The position numbers and the translations under genes were made by a program. Below the pieces are notes generated by a model, which worked only from the letters and a program-made list of their open reading frames with translations, was not told where the DNA came from and did not search any database. From the NCBI GenBank assembly GCA_034667545.1, contig JAXDJR010000073.1:1-64000 (forward strand): a DNA stretch of 64,000 nt. The letters run 5' to 3'. Every line of letters starts with the position of its first letter. The stretch's first letter is position 1. Positions 15,645-23,451 of this stretch are shown piece after piece. This stretch comes from DATAPE01 sp034667545 (GTDB lineage: Bacteria > Actinomycetota > CADDZG01 > WHSQ01).

Positions 15645-16512
15645 GCACCAAACTTCTGACTCCGATCCGACGCGAACTAGGGCCCGCACCGGCGGGCCCT
15701 CATCATTGGGACGTCTGCGGCACGTCACTCGTAGTCGTATCGCCGAGTCCCCCCTGTATCTTCCGTTCGCGCGGCGAAAATATCCAGGCCCTAGCCCCGA
15801 AGTGATCAGCGCTTTGAGCGAAGTGGTCATAGACGGTTACACGCGCTCAGCATCCACCTTTGCGGTGTACGCCTTCCAGCTTGCCCAGAGCCGTCCAGTG
15901 CGGATGGCCCACCATCTGCATGCTCCCGCTCAATTGATAGCGGCGGCAAAGATGGGGAAACCGACGCTTCTTGTGATCCGTGAGCCGAAAGGTGCGATCC
16001 TCTCGCAACTGATCCGCGAGCCCGAAGTTACTCTCGCCAACGCCCTCGTTGCGTATGCCCGATTCCATAACTGTCTGATGCCGTATCGCTCTAGCTTCAT
16101 CGTGGGTGACTTCGAGGAGGTAACTCGCGACTTCGGTTCGGTGATCCACAGGATGAATCTGCGCTTCGGAACATCGTTCGGGGAGTTCGATCACTCTGAT
16201 ACGAACACCAAACTATGTCTCGACCTCATCAAGCATCGTCCCACCACGATTCCGGCGTGGCGGGCCACCCTTCTTGGGTTCGAGTCTGGCACTGTCACAA
16301 AGGACCAGCTCCATCGAGATCAAGAGCGATACGCCAATGAGCCTCAGGCCTCCGGAGTAACTGAGACATGGGTCCCCTCCATCGAACGCGAACTGCAGAA
16401 AGAATCACTCAACGAATCGTGGCTCCAGCCCAAGCTGAGCTCCCGGCGCAGGGACGCTGAGGCTTCCTATAGGGCATTGGTTGGATCCGACTCGGGCAGC
16501 CCGCAGCGGTGA
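15637..16512 (+). CDS. Sulfotransferase-like protein of the EPS operon
   Basis: Up to 291 aa. VVIDGYTRSASTF (about residues 63-75) resembles the 5'-phosphosulfate-binding loop and LLVIREPKGAILSQL the 3'-phosphate-binding motif of PAPS-dependent sulfotransferases. The remainder is helical with RFHNCLMPYRSSFIVGDFEEV. It may sulfate a sugar residue of the polymer. The TTG start at 15637 has a good GGGGGGAG site but places a strong hairpin (15679-15700) inside the coding region. GTG 15802 or 15823, just before the P-loop, are alternatives. Confidence 0.6.
   Translation: MIRHQTSDSDPTRTRARTGGPSSLGRLRHVTRSRIAESPLYLPFARRKYPGPSPEVISALSEVVIDGYTRSASTFAVYAFQLAQSRPVRMAHHLHAPAQLIAAAKMGKPTLLVIREPKGAILSQLIREPEVTLANALVAYARFHNCLMPYRSSFIVGDFEEVTRDFGSVIHRMNLRFGTSFGEFDHSDTNTKLCLDLIKHRPTTIPAWRATLLGFESGTVTKDQLHRDQERYANEPQASGVTETWVPSIERELQKESLNESWLQPKLSSRRRDAEASYRALVGSDSGSPQR
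15679..15700 (+). terminator. Terminator-like hairpin at the start of the sulfotransferase ORF
   Basis: A perfect 9-bp stem AGGGCCCGC/GCGGGCCCT with a 4-nt loop lies 34 bp after the phosphatase stop codon. There is no U-tract. It could attenuate or partly terminate transcription between the phosphatase and sulfotransferase genes. Confidence 0.45.
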
Positions 16513-16549
16513 AGCTTTTGACGCAACTCATTGAAGGTGATGTCTTCTC

Positions 16550-16623
16550 AAGCTGCTGCCGTCCTGCAAAGGGCGGACTTGCTCAAGTTCGGAGCTTGCC
16601 ATCTCGTACGCGTGCAGCAGCTT
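16550..16623 (+). promoter_or_regulatory. Long inverted repeat upstream of the tyrosine kinase gene
   Basis: AAGCTGCTGC (16550-16559) and GCAGCAGCTT (16614-16623) are perfect complements. They enclose two smaller hairpins (GTCC/GGAC and CAAG/CTTG) and are followed by a TTTTCT run. It is either a branched terminator after the sulfotransferase gene or a structured leader of the kinase gene that starts 53 bp later. Confidence 0.4.
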
Positions 16624-16676
16624 TTCTGAGGCTTTCCAATCTGGCAAGCCAGCATGAAGCTTAGTTAGGTTATTTG

Positions 16677-18326
16677 ATGTCATTTCCTCCTCGCCGCCCC
16701 TTGTCGATGCTCGCCCCCGCAGCCGGGGGAGTTTCGGGGACGCCCGTGACCGGACTCCGCGCCCATCTCGTGATCTTGCGAGCTCACAGATTCCTGATCC
16801 TTCTGTGCGTTGGCATTGCTGTCGCAGGCGCTCTCATTCTTTCGTCACGGCAGGCGCCCAGCTATCGGTCTGAGGCCGACGTGCTCGTCTCTCCGATAGA
16901 AGTGGGGACCGGCCAAACAACCGTGGCGACACCGCCAAACATGGATACCGAGAAGGGCATCGCCTCTTCGCTGGCGGTGGCGATCGGAGCCGCTCACCGA
17001 CTCGGTCCTGCGGTAGATCCTCGGGATCTTCTCGACAAGCTCTCCGTCGATGTACCCGCGGGCACCGAGATCCTTTCCTTCACGTACTCGGACGTCTCCC
17101 CACGCTCCGCTCAAGCGGCAAGTGATGCTTTCGTGAACTCATACCTAGCCTTCCGCCAACAGCAGGCCACGCGGCAATTAGCGGCGGCGAGCCGCCCGCT
17201 TGAGCGTGAATCTGAGACCATCACCGCAGACCTGAAAAGGATCAATCAGGAGCTCACCCAGTCCAATTCGGCTGCTCGCATCAACGCTCTGACGCAGCGG
17301 GCCAATGCGCTGAACAGTCGCCTGGGTATCATCCAGCAGCGGATAAGCGACCTCGCGCCGCGTGATTCCCTCGACGTGGGAACGATCCTGCAACCGGCCA
17401 CCCGACCGTTATCGCCGGCGAATCGGTCCCCGCTGGTGGACGCGATCCTGGCGCTGCTGGTCGGTCTTCTATTCGGAGTGGGTGGTGCCTATCTGCGAGA
17501 CCGGCTGGACGATGCACTGTGGACCCAAGAAGGACTCGAGCAGGTTTCGGGGGTTACATCCCTCGGCGTGATACCGAAAGCGTCCCGCCCGCTGCTGGGA
17601 ACTAAGCCGCTGGTGGGAGCTAATCCGCTGCTGATAAATGACCCCAGCACAGATGAAGCCTTCACGGAGGCCTATCGATCGCTGCGGACGAGCGTTCTAT
17701 CTCTGCTGTCGCGAACAAACATGAAGTCGATCATGATCACGAGCGCGGGTCCCGGCGAGGGAAAGACAACCGTTTCCGTCAATCTCGCCATCGCTCTGGC
17801 TAGCAGTGGCAAGCGAGTCGTGTTGGTGAGCGCGGACATGCGGCTTCCTAGGGCCGCTCAGATGCTGTCCATCAACGAACACCCGGGCCTCGCCGAGGCG
17901 CTGGCGGATGGACCGTTGCTGAGCTCGTTGCACTTGTCAGGCGTTCAAAACCTCCAGGTCTTGCCGAGCGGTCGGGCCTTCTTTGATCCTTCCGAGTGGT
18001 TCGGATCGGATGCGATGGGACGACTCTTACAGGATCTAGGAAAGCGCGCAGACATCGTGCTGCTCGACGCCACCCCCGTTCACGGGATGGCAGACGCTCT
18101 CACATTGGCGCCGCGTGTCGATGGCGTGCTGCTCGTCTCCGCCGCGGGTCTCAGCAGCGCTCAAGACGTTCAGGATGCAAGCCGGAAACTGGATCAGTTG
18201 GGCGCGACGCTGGTCGGCTGCGTGTTGAATAGATTTGTGTCCTATCGCGCGGGACGACACGATTACTCAGACAGCTACCGGGCGGCGTGGAGCGCCCCCG
18301 AGGGCGCCGAGAACCGGTCGGTCTGA
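16677..18326 (+). CDS. Polysaccharide co-polymerase/tyrosine autokinase (Wzz-BY-kinase fusion)
   Basis: 549 aa. The Wzz domain has membrane helices near residues 40-58 and 258-278 around an extracytoplasmic coiled-coil region. The cytoplasmic CpsD-like ATPase domain has Walker A SAGPGEGKTT near residue 356, Walker A' VLVSADMRLPR and Walker B DIVLLDATPV. The first aspartate of the usual Walker A' (DxDxR) is serine here. The tail has three tyrosines (YRAGRHDYSDSY), possible autophosphorylation sites. It should control chain length and export of the exopolysaccharide. ATG 16677 is preferred to TTG 16674; no strong ribosome site is seen. Confidence 0.88.
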   Translation: MSFPPRRPLSMLAPAAGGVSGTPVTGLRAHLVILRAHRFLILLCVGIAVAGALILSSRQAPSYRSEADVLVSPIEVGTGQTTVATPPNMDTEKGIASSLAVAIGAAHRLGPAVDPRDLLDKLSVDVPAGTEILSFTYSDVSPRSAQAASDAFVNSYLAFRQQQATRQLAAASRPLERESETITADLKRINQELTQSNSAARINALTQRANALNSRLGIIQQRISDLAPRDSLDVGTILQPATRPLSPANRSPLVDAILALLVGLLFGVGGAYLRDRLDDALWTQEGLEQVSGVTSLGVIPKASRPLLGTKPLVGANPLLINDPSTDEAFTEAYRSLRTSVLSLLSRTNMKSIMITSAGPGEGKTTVSVNLAIALASSGKRVVLVSADMRLPRAAQMLSINEHPGLAEALADGPLLSSLHLSGVQNLQVLPSGRAFFDPSEWFGSDAMGRLLQDLGKRADIVLLDATPVHGMADALTLAPRVDGVLLVSAAGLSSAQDVQDASRKLDQLGATLVGCVLNRFVSYRAGRHDYSDSYRAAWSAPEGAENRSV

Positions 18327-18505
18327 TCGCGCTCGCGCAGCTGCGTCTGATCCGTTTTGTCCCCATAACTCAGCGCGATTGCTACTTCTGGCCCACCATC
18401 TCGTTCTAGAACATCCGTTTACGTCTGGTTGGTCGCCGCGTCGACGTCTGGGATGAACTAGGTGTGGAGAACGTTCGTGTGCATTTGAGAGTGTTACGGC
18501 CTTTC
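18327..18505. other. Intergenic region between the two EPS transcription units
   Basis: Together with 18506-18637 this is a 311-bp gap. The part up to 18505 shows no ORF, RNA gene or clear terminator. The part after it holds promoter-like copy B and the 74-nt leader of the second operon. Confidence 0.5.
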
Positions 18506-18563
18506 GTCTGCGTAGATGTTACGTCACCTGATGGGTGCCGCTTAGTTGTATCTCTTACACACT
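18506..18563 (+). promoter_or_regulatory. EPS promoter-like element, copy B
   Basis: The 58-bp counterpart of 14763-14820, aligned without gaps. Here the CACC-TGATG-GGTG inverted repeat in the middle block is perfect. The ribosome-site region GGGGGGTTGC directly before the ATG at 18638 is also identical to that before GTG 14896. The two EPS operons are therefore very probably regulated together. Confidence 0.65.
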
Positions 18564-18637
18564 TATGACCCGTCCCGGGTCACCTATGTTCCACGATTCT
18601 GGATTCAACACAGGCAAACAACTATTGGGGGGTTGCG

Positions 18638-19669
18638 ATGCGCATCGGAGTAGTGGGATGTGGCTATTGGGGATCCAAACACCTTCGCGTGTTGCATGGC
18701 ATTCCCGAGGTAACCAGTGTCGTGGCCATCGACTCGCAGACGGATCGGCTCGAAAGTCTTTCTCGAGTGTTCGCCGGGCTGCCCTGCTTCCATGATCTCG
18801 AAAGTGCTCTCGATCATGTCGATGGCCTGGTGATCGCTACGCCCCCCAGTACACACGTGCCTCTGGCGCTGACGGCGATTCACGCCGGAAAGTCTGTTCT
18901 CATCGAGAAGCCTCTGGCAACGAGCAGCGCGGATGCGCGCCTTCTGATTAAAGAAGCAGAGGACAAGGTGACTCTCATGGTGGGCCACACGTTCGAGTAC
19001 AATGCAGCGGTCGGGAAGCTCCGTGAGCTCGTTTCGACCGACGTTCTTGGGGCCGTGTACTACATCGACACGGCCCGCCTGAACATGGGTCTCTACCAGA
19101 GCGATGTGAATGTCATCTGGGATCTCGCCCCGCATGATCTCTCGATACTCAACTACATCTTGGGATCTCAGCCGATGTCAGTTCAGGCGTGGGGCGCGCC
19201 TCATGCACATCCATTCCTGGAGGACGTCGCTTACCTGCGTCTTCACTATCCGAACGTGACGGCCAATGTGCACGTCAGCTGGCTTGACCCGTGCAAGGTT
19301 CGAAGAGTCACAGTCGTGGGAAGCCGTCAGATGGCCGTATACAACGACCTGGCTGCGGAAGAGAGGGTCAGGGTCTACGACAAGGGCGTTGTCAACACTC
19401 AGGACCCTGAAACCCTTCAAGACCTGCCCATGACATACCGGTATGGCGATATCCGATCGCCCTTTATCAACTTCGAGGAGCCCCTCAACGTTCAGGACAA
19501 TCACTTCGTCTCCTGCGTCAGGGATGGGCAACGCCCCCGCACAGATGGCGAGAACGGCCTAGCGGTAGTTCGGGCTCTCGAGGCTGCGGAAGTGTCGCTG
19601 CGAGAAGGCAGACCCGTCTTTCTCGACGACACCGACAGCTCCGAATCGGCAAAGCTCGCCGCCGTATGA
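18638..19669 (+). CDS. Gfo/Idh/MocA family sugar oxidoreductase (WlbA-like)
   Basis: 343 aa with an N-terminal NAD-binding motif GVVGCGYWGSKHLRVL and the family signature IEKPLATSSADA (catalytic-type lysine EKP). NVIWDLAPHDLSIL carries the conserved D-x-x-x-H pair. The protein resembles UDP-GlcNAc(A) 3-dehydrogenases of the WlbA type. The aminotransferase gene overlaps its stop (ATGA), so the two enzymes probably oxidise a nucleotide sugar at C3 and aminate it. First gene of the second EPS operon. Confidence 0.87.
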   Translation: MRIGVVGCGYWGSKHLRVLHGIPEVTSVVAIDSQTDRLESLSRVFAGLPCFHDLESALDHVDGLVIATPPSTHVPLALTAIHAGKSVLIEKPLATSSADARLLIKEAEDKVTLMVGHTFEYNAAVGKLRELVSTDVLGAVYYIDTARLNMGLYQSDVNVIWDLAPHDLSILNYILGSQPMSVQAWGAPHAHPFLEDVAYLRLHYPNVTANVHVSWLDPCKVRRVTVVGSRQMAVYNDLAAEERVRVYDKGVVNTQDPETLQDLPMTYRYGDIRSPFINFEEPLNVQDNHFVSCVRDGQRPRTDGENGLAVVRALEAAEVSLREGRPVFLDDTDSSESAKLAAV

Positions 19670-20802
19670 GGAGCGCTGCGTTGATAGACGCGCCCGAAAC
19701 TACGGTTCCTCTTTTTGACCTTTCCGCCATGAACGCAGAGGTAAACGCGTCCATCGAAGATGGTTGGAAGCGAATCCTCGAGACTCAGCGTTTCATCGGG
19801 GGCCCGCAGGTAGAGCGTTTCGAGATGGAATGGGCCGACTACTGCGGAACGGAGCAGGCGGTGGGCGTGGCCAACGGGACGGATGCCATAGAGCTGACCC
19901 TTAGAGCACTGGGTATCGGACCCGGGGACGAAGTGATACTTCCCGCCAATAGCTTCACAGCGACTGCCGAAGCCATTGTGATGGCGGGCGCCACACCGCG
20001 TTTCGTGGACGTGGATCCGCTTAGTCTGTTGCTGACGCCGGAGACGATCGCGCCGGCGATCAGCAACGGGACGGCTGCGATCATCGCCGTGCACCTGTAC
20101 GGGCACATGGCCGATATGAGTGCGATCCTGGATCTCGCTTCGACCAAGGGCCTCGTCGTCATCGAAGATGCAGCACAGGCACATGGAGCAACATGGGACG
20201 GCCGCAAAGCAGCATCTTTCGGGCACGCCGGATGCTTCAGCTTCTATCCCGGCAAGAACCTCGGGGCCTACGGAGACGCGGGAGCCGTCGTCACAGACGA
20301 TGTAGCTCTCGCAGCAAGGATACGCAGCCTCAGCAACCATGGCCGCTCCACCTCTTCCAAGTACGCGCACGACTCTGCGGGGCGGAACAGCCGCTTGGAC
20401 GCGCTTCAGGCTGTCGTGCTTTCTACCAAACTCCCTCATCTTGACGGATGGAACGAAGCGAGAAGGCAAGCGATCGCGGTCTACGCCGACTGCTTGGCCG
20501 AACGTGCCGGCTTGCTCGTGCCAACAGCGGAGCAATCACGGAGCGTCTATCACCAGAACGTCATAAGAGTGCCGGACCGAGGCCGTGTCCAGGGCGAGCT
20601 GCTACAGCGCAACATTCAAACCGACATCCACTATCCGACACCTCTGCACTTCATGAGTTTCTATAGCCATCACGCAGAGTCCTTGCCGGTGGCCGAGATC
20701 GCTGCCAATGAAGTTCTCTCTCTTCCCCTGTTCCCCAGTATCACCCCACGGCAGATCGCAAGGGTTTGCTCTGACCTTGGGGAAGTTCTGGGCGATGTCT
20801 AA
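19666..20802 (+). CDS. DegT/DnrJ/EryC1/StrS family sugar aminotransferase (WlbE-like)
   Basis: 378 aa PLP-dependent nucleotide-sugar aminotransferase. The catalytic lysine is in SFYPGKNLGAYGDAG, the PLP-phosphate segment in ANGTDAIELTLRALG, and VIEDAAQAHGA carries the conserved aspartate and glutamine. It overlaps the oxidoreductase gene by 4 bp, and the sugar transferase gene starts inside its last codons. The pair implies a 3-amino sugar (or similar) in the polymer repeat unit. Confidence 0.9.
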   Translation: MRSAALIDAPETTVPLFDLSAMNAEVNASIEDGWKRILETQRFIGGPQVERFEMEWADYCGTEQAVGVANGTDAIELTLRALGIGPGDEVILPANSFTATAEAIVMAGATPRFVDVDPLSLLLTPETIAPAISNGTAAIIAVHLYGHMADMSAILDLASTKGLVVIEDAAQAHGATWDGRKAASFGHAGCFSFYPGKNLGAYGDAGAVVTDDVALAARIRSLSNHGRSTSSKYAHDSAGRNSRLDALQAVVLSTKLPHLDGWNEARRQAIAVYADCLAERAGLLVPTAEQSRSVYHQNVIRVPDRGRVQGELLQRNIQTDIHYPTPLHFMSFYSHHAESLPVAEIAANEVLSLPLFPSITPRQIARVCSDLGEVLGDV

Positions 20803-21559
20803 GAGCTTCAACGATGCGAACCGGGATGAGGAGGAGTTGCCGCGCGGGCATGACGCGCCTGGGACAAGTGGCACGAGACCTGTACACGAAGCCCTCAGGA
20901 TGGTGCCCACTCCTGGTAGCAGTGCATCCCCTGTGTCGGCGATCTTGAAGCAGTACCGGATCCTTGATGTCCTGCTGTCGTCGATCATGCTTGTGTTGCT
21001 TTCTCCACTCATGTTGCTCATCGCGCTAGCGGTTCGTTTGTCCAGTCCGGGGCCAGCCTTGTTCAGGCAGATGCGAGTTGGATTTCAAGGCAGGCCCTTC
21101 GAGTTGCTCAAGTTCCGGACCATGAAAGAGAACAACGATGACTCTGTTCATCGGTTGTATGTCACTAATCTACTGATGGGCCTCGAGCCTGAAGGCAACA
21201 ACCGGATATATAAGCTCGAACGCGACCCACGCGTGACTAGCGTTGGACGCATCCTGCGGCGCTTGAGCCTCGACGAACTGCCGCAACTCATCAACGTGTT
21301 GTGCGCCGACATGTCCCTTGTCGGACCTCGGCCGGCGCTGTCCTGGGAGGTCGAACTGTTCGATCCGATCTACGCGGCACGCTTTCTCGTTCGGCCGGGG
21401 ATGACGGGCCTGTGGCAGGTCAGCGGCCGAAACAGAGTGAGTGTTACGAGGGGTCTCGACTTGGATCTCGAGTTCGTTCGCCGTCAGAGTCTGCGGCTGT
21501 ACCTGAAGATCCTCCTGAAGACGATCCCGACGATAGTGATGGGCAATGGAGCTCGTTGA
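20795..21559 (+). CDS. Initiating undecaprenyl-phosphate sugar transferase
   Basis: 254 aa of the bacterial sugar transferase (WbaP/WcaJ catalytic domain) family. One hydrophobic N-terminal segment (DVLLSSIMLVLLSPLMLLIALAV) precedes the domain with FRQMRVGFQGRPFELLKFRTM, RRLSLDELPQLINVL, MSLVGPRPA and FLVRPGMTGLWQVSGRN, all catalytic signatures. It should attach the first sugar-1-phosphate to undecaprenyl phosphate. ATG 20795 overlaps the previous stop by 8 bp; the ORF extends upstream to 20708 inside the aminotransferase gene but that start is unlikely. Confidence 0.9.
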   Translation: MSKSFNDANRDEEELPRGHDAPGTSGTRPVHEALRMVPTPGSSASPVSAILKQYRILDVLLSSIMLVLLSPLMLLIALAVRLSSPGPALFRQMRVGFQGRPFELLKFRTMKENNDDSVHRLYVTNLLMGLEPEGNNRIYKLERDPRVTSVGRILRRLSLDELPQLINVLCADMSLVGPRPALSWEVELFDPIYAARFLVRPGMTGLWQVSGRNRVSVTRGLDLDLEFVRRQSLRLYLKILLKTIPTIVMGNGAR

Positions 21560-21610
21560 AGATCTCCGGGTGGTTGGCGTCAACCGATCGCCTGCTTCAA
21601 CTGCCGCGCC

Positions 21611-23383
21611 ATGCTGTTTTCAAAGGTGCGTGACGCCATGTCGCGGCGTTCTGTAGCGCCAGTTGAATCCGGCAGGGAAGATGTCTCCGTCTCGCCGACG
21701 GTTGCGCCACATCCACATCCGAATGGCGGCCGCAATTCCGTAGCCACATCCGATGGCAAGGCGGGTCGCTCCCCGGCGCCGAGCTCGTTGGTTGGCAACA
21801 CGCTCTCCGGCTCGGTATGGACGATCATCAGTCGCCTCACCGGAGTCGGCAAGGTGATCACGATCGGGGCCGTGTTGGGCGCGACCTACCTAGGTAACAC
21901 CTACCAGGCAACGAACGCTCTGCCGAATCTCATGTATTACCAGTTCCTGGCCGGATCACTCTTCGCCTCTCTCCTGGTACCACCGCTCGTGCGCTGCCTG
22001 GACGGAAAGAGTCATAGGGACGCACAGCGACTGGCCAGCGGGTTCTTGGGCACGCTGATGCTCGGCGCAGCTGGGATATGTGTGCTCGGAGTTCTATGCG
22101 GTCCACTCATCGTACGTCTGCTTTCTGCAGGGGTGGCAAACGCGTCGATTGCTCGAGCGCAACGCCATGTGGGCTTGCTACTGCTGATGATGTTTCTTCC
22201 TCAGGTGGTCCTCTACGCGATCGCAGGCACAGGTGCGGCCGTGATGAATGCCCGCGGACGATTTGCGTTAGCCGCGGGGGCACCAGCTCTCGAAAACATC
22301 GGAATCATCACCACCCTTATCAGCAGTGCACTGATCTTCGGTACCAGCACCAGCCTTTCGAACATCGGTACGAGCAGGTTGCTGTTCTTGGGTATCGGAA
22401 CGACGGCCTCTGTTGCCGTCCACGCGGGTTGTCAGTGGTGGGGGGCGCACCGAGCGGGGATAAACCTCGTCCCAAGAGTGGCCTGGAATGACCCCGATGT
22501 GCGCGAGATCATGAGCCGGGTCCGCGTCACTCTGGCCTACACAGGTTTAACCGCACTTCAGATCTTCGTCGTCATGATCGTAGCGAACCGCGTCCCCGGG
22601 GGCCTGGTCGCCTTTCAGCTTGCTCTCAACTTCTTTTTCCTGCCTGCCGCCGTAGCAACATGGCCGATCGCGCGCGCTTGTTTGCCCTTGTTGGCTCGAG
22701 CCTTCCACCGAGCGGATCCGGCAGCGTTTCAGCGCGAGCTCAGTCGCAGCCTTTCCTCGGCCCTGTTCCTTACCATCCCGGTGGCAACCGCCTACGTCAT
22801 CCTGGCGCGTCCCTTGGCGCGTGTACTTTCATTCGGTCATCTCCACACCACAGCAGGCATGACGTTGATCACGGTGTCGTTAGCGACGCTGGGTCTGGGC
22901 ATCGCCGGGGACACGGTGTTCATCTTAGGCACCTACGCGTTCTACGCTCGAAACGACGTGCGACCCCCCCTACGCTCCATGGTGTTGAGGGTCGCCATCT
23001 CTTTCGTGGGCATGGCGATCGCTATGACCCTGCACGGTCCCGCCGTACTGATAGCACTCGGACTGTCTCTTTCCGTAGCGGCGACTGTGGGAGCGCTCCA
23101 TCTGTGCAGGAATTTCAGTGGTTTCACGGTTCCCTCTGATTGCATCAACTCAGTTCTGCACACGATCGCTGCATCGCTGGTAATGGCCGTACCGATGATC
23201 TTGATCGCCGTCGGTGTCACCAAAGCACTTCCTTCAGGCGCGCCTGCATCCGGGCTCGCTACAGTTACTGCGGCGATCGCAGGAGCTCTGGTGTTCCTCG
23301 GGCTGCAGAGCCGCTGGGGAGCCCCGGAGATCGGCTCCTTCAAGCGTGTGATGGTTCGATTCCTGCACCGGACTTCGACATGA
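21611..23383 (+). CDS. MurJ/MviN-like lipid-linked oligosaccharide flippase
   Basis: Up to 590 aa with about 14 membrane helices after a roughly 60-residue hydrophilic N-terminus. NTLSGSVWTIISRLTGVGKVITIGAVLGATYLGNTYQATNALPN matches the MurJ/MviN N-terminus, and QVVLYAIAGTGAAVMNARGRF the central family motif. In this operon it is the likely Wzx-equivalent exporter of the lipid-linked EPS repeat unit rather than the lipid II flippase. ATG 21638 has AAAGGTG upstream and may be the true start; ATG 21611 has no ribosome site. Confidence 0.83.
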   Translation: MLFSKVRDAMSRRSVAPVESGREDVSVSPTVAPHPHPNGGRNSVATSDGKAGRSPAPSSLVGNTLSGSVWTIISRLTGVGKVITIGAVLGATYLGNTYQATNALPNLMYYQFLAGSLFASLLVPPLVRCLDGKSHRDAQRLASGFLGTLMLGAAGICVLGVLCGPLIVRLLSAGVANASIARAQRHVGLLLLMMFLPQVVLYAIAGTGAAVMNARGRFALAAGAPALENIGIITTLISSALIFGTSTSLSNIGTSRLLFLGIGTTASVAVHAGCQWWGAHRAGINLVPRVAWNDPDVREIMSRVRVTLAYTGLTALQIFVVMIVANRVPGGLVAFQLALNFFFLPAAVATWPIARACLPLLARAFHRADPAAFQRELSRSLSSALFLTIPVATAYVILARPLARVLSFGHLHTTAGMTLITVSLATLGLGIAGDTVFILGTYAFYARNDVRPPLRSMVLRVAISFVGMAIAMTLHGPAVLIALGLSLSVAATVGALHLCRNFSGFTVPSDCINSVLHTIAASLVMAVPMILIAVGVTKALPSGAPASGLATVTAAIAGALVFLGLQSRWGAPEIGSFKRVMVRFLHRTST

Positions 23384-23451
23384 TGTCCGTTCTATCGGTC
23401 GCTGTGCTCGCGTCGGTGCGACCCTTCGATCGCAACGCGTAGGCGGCTCGT

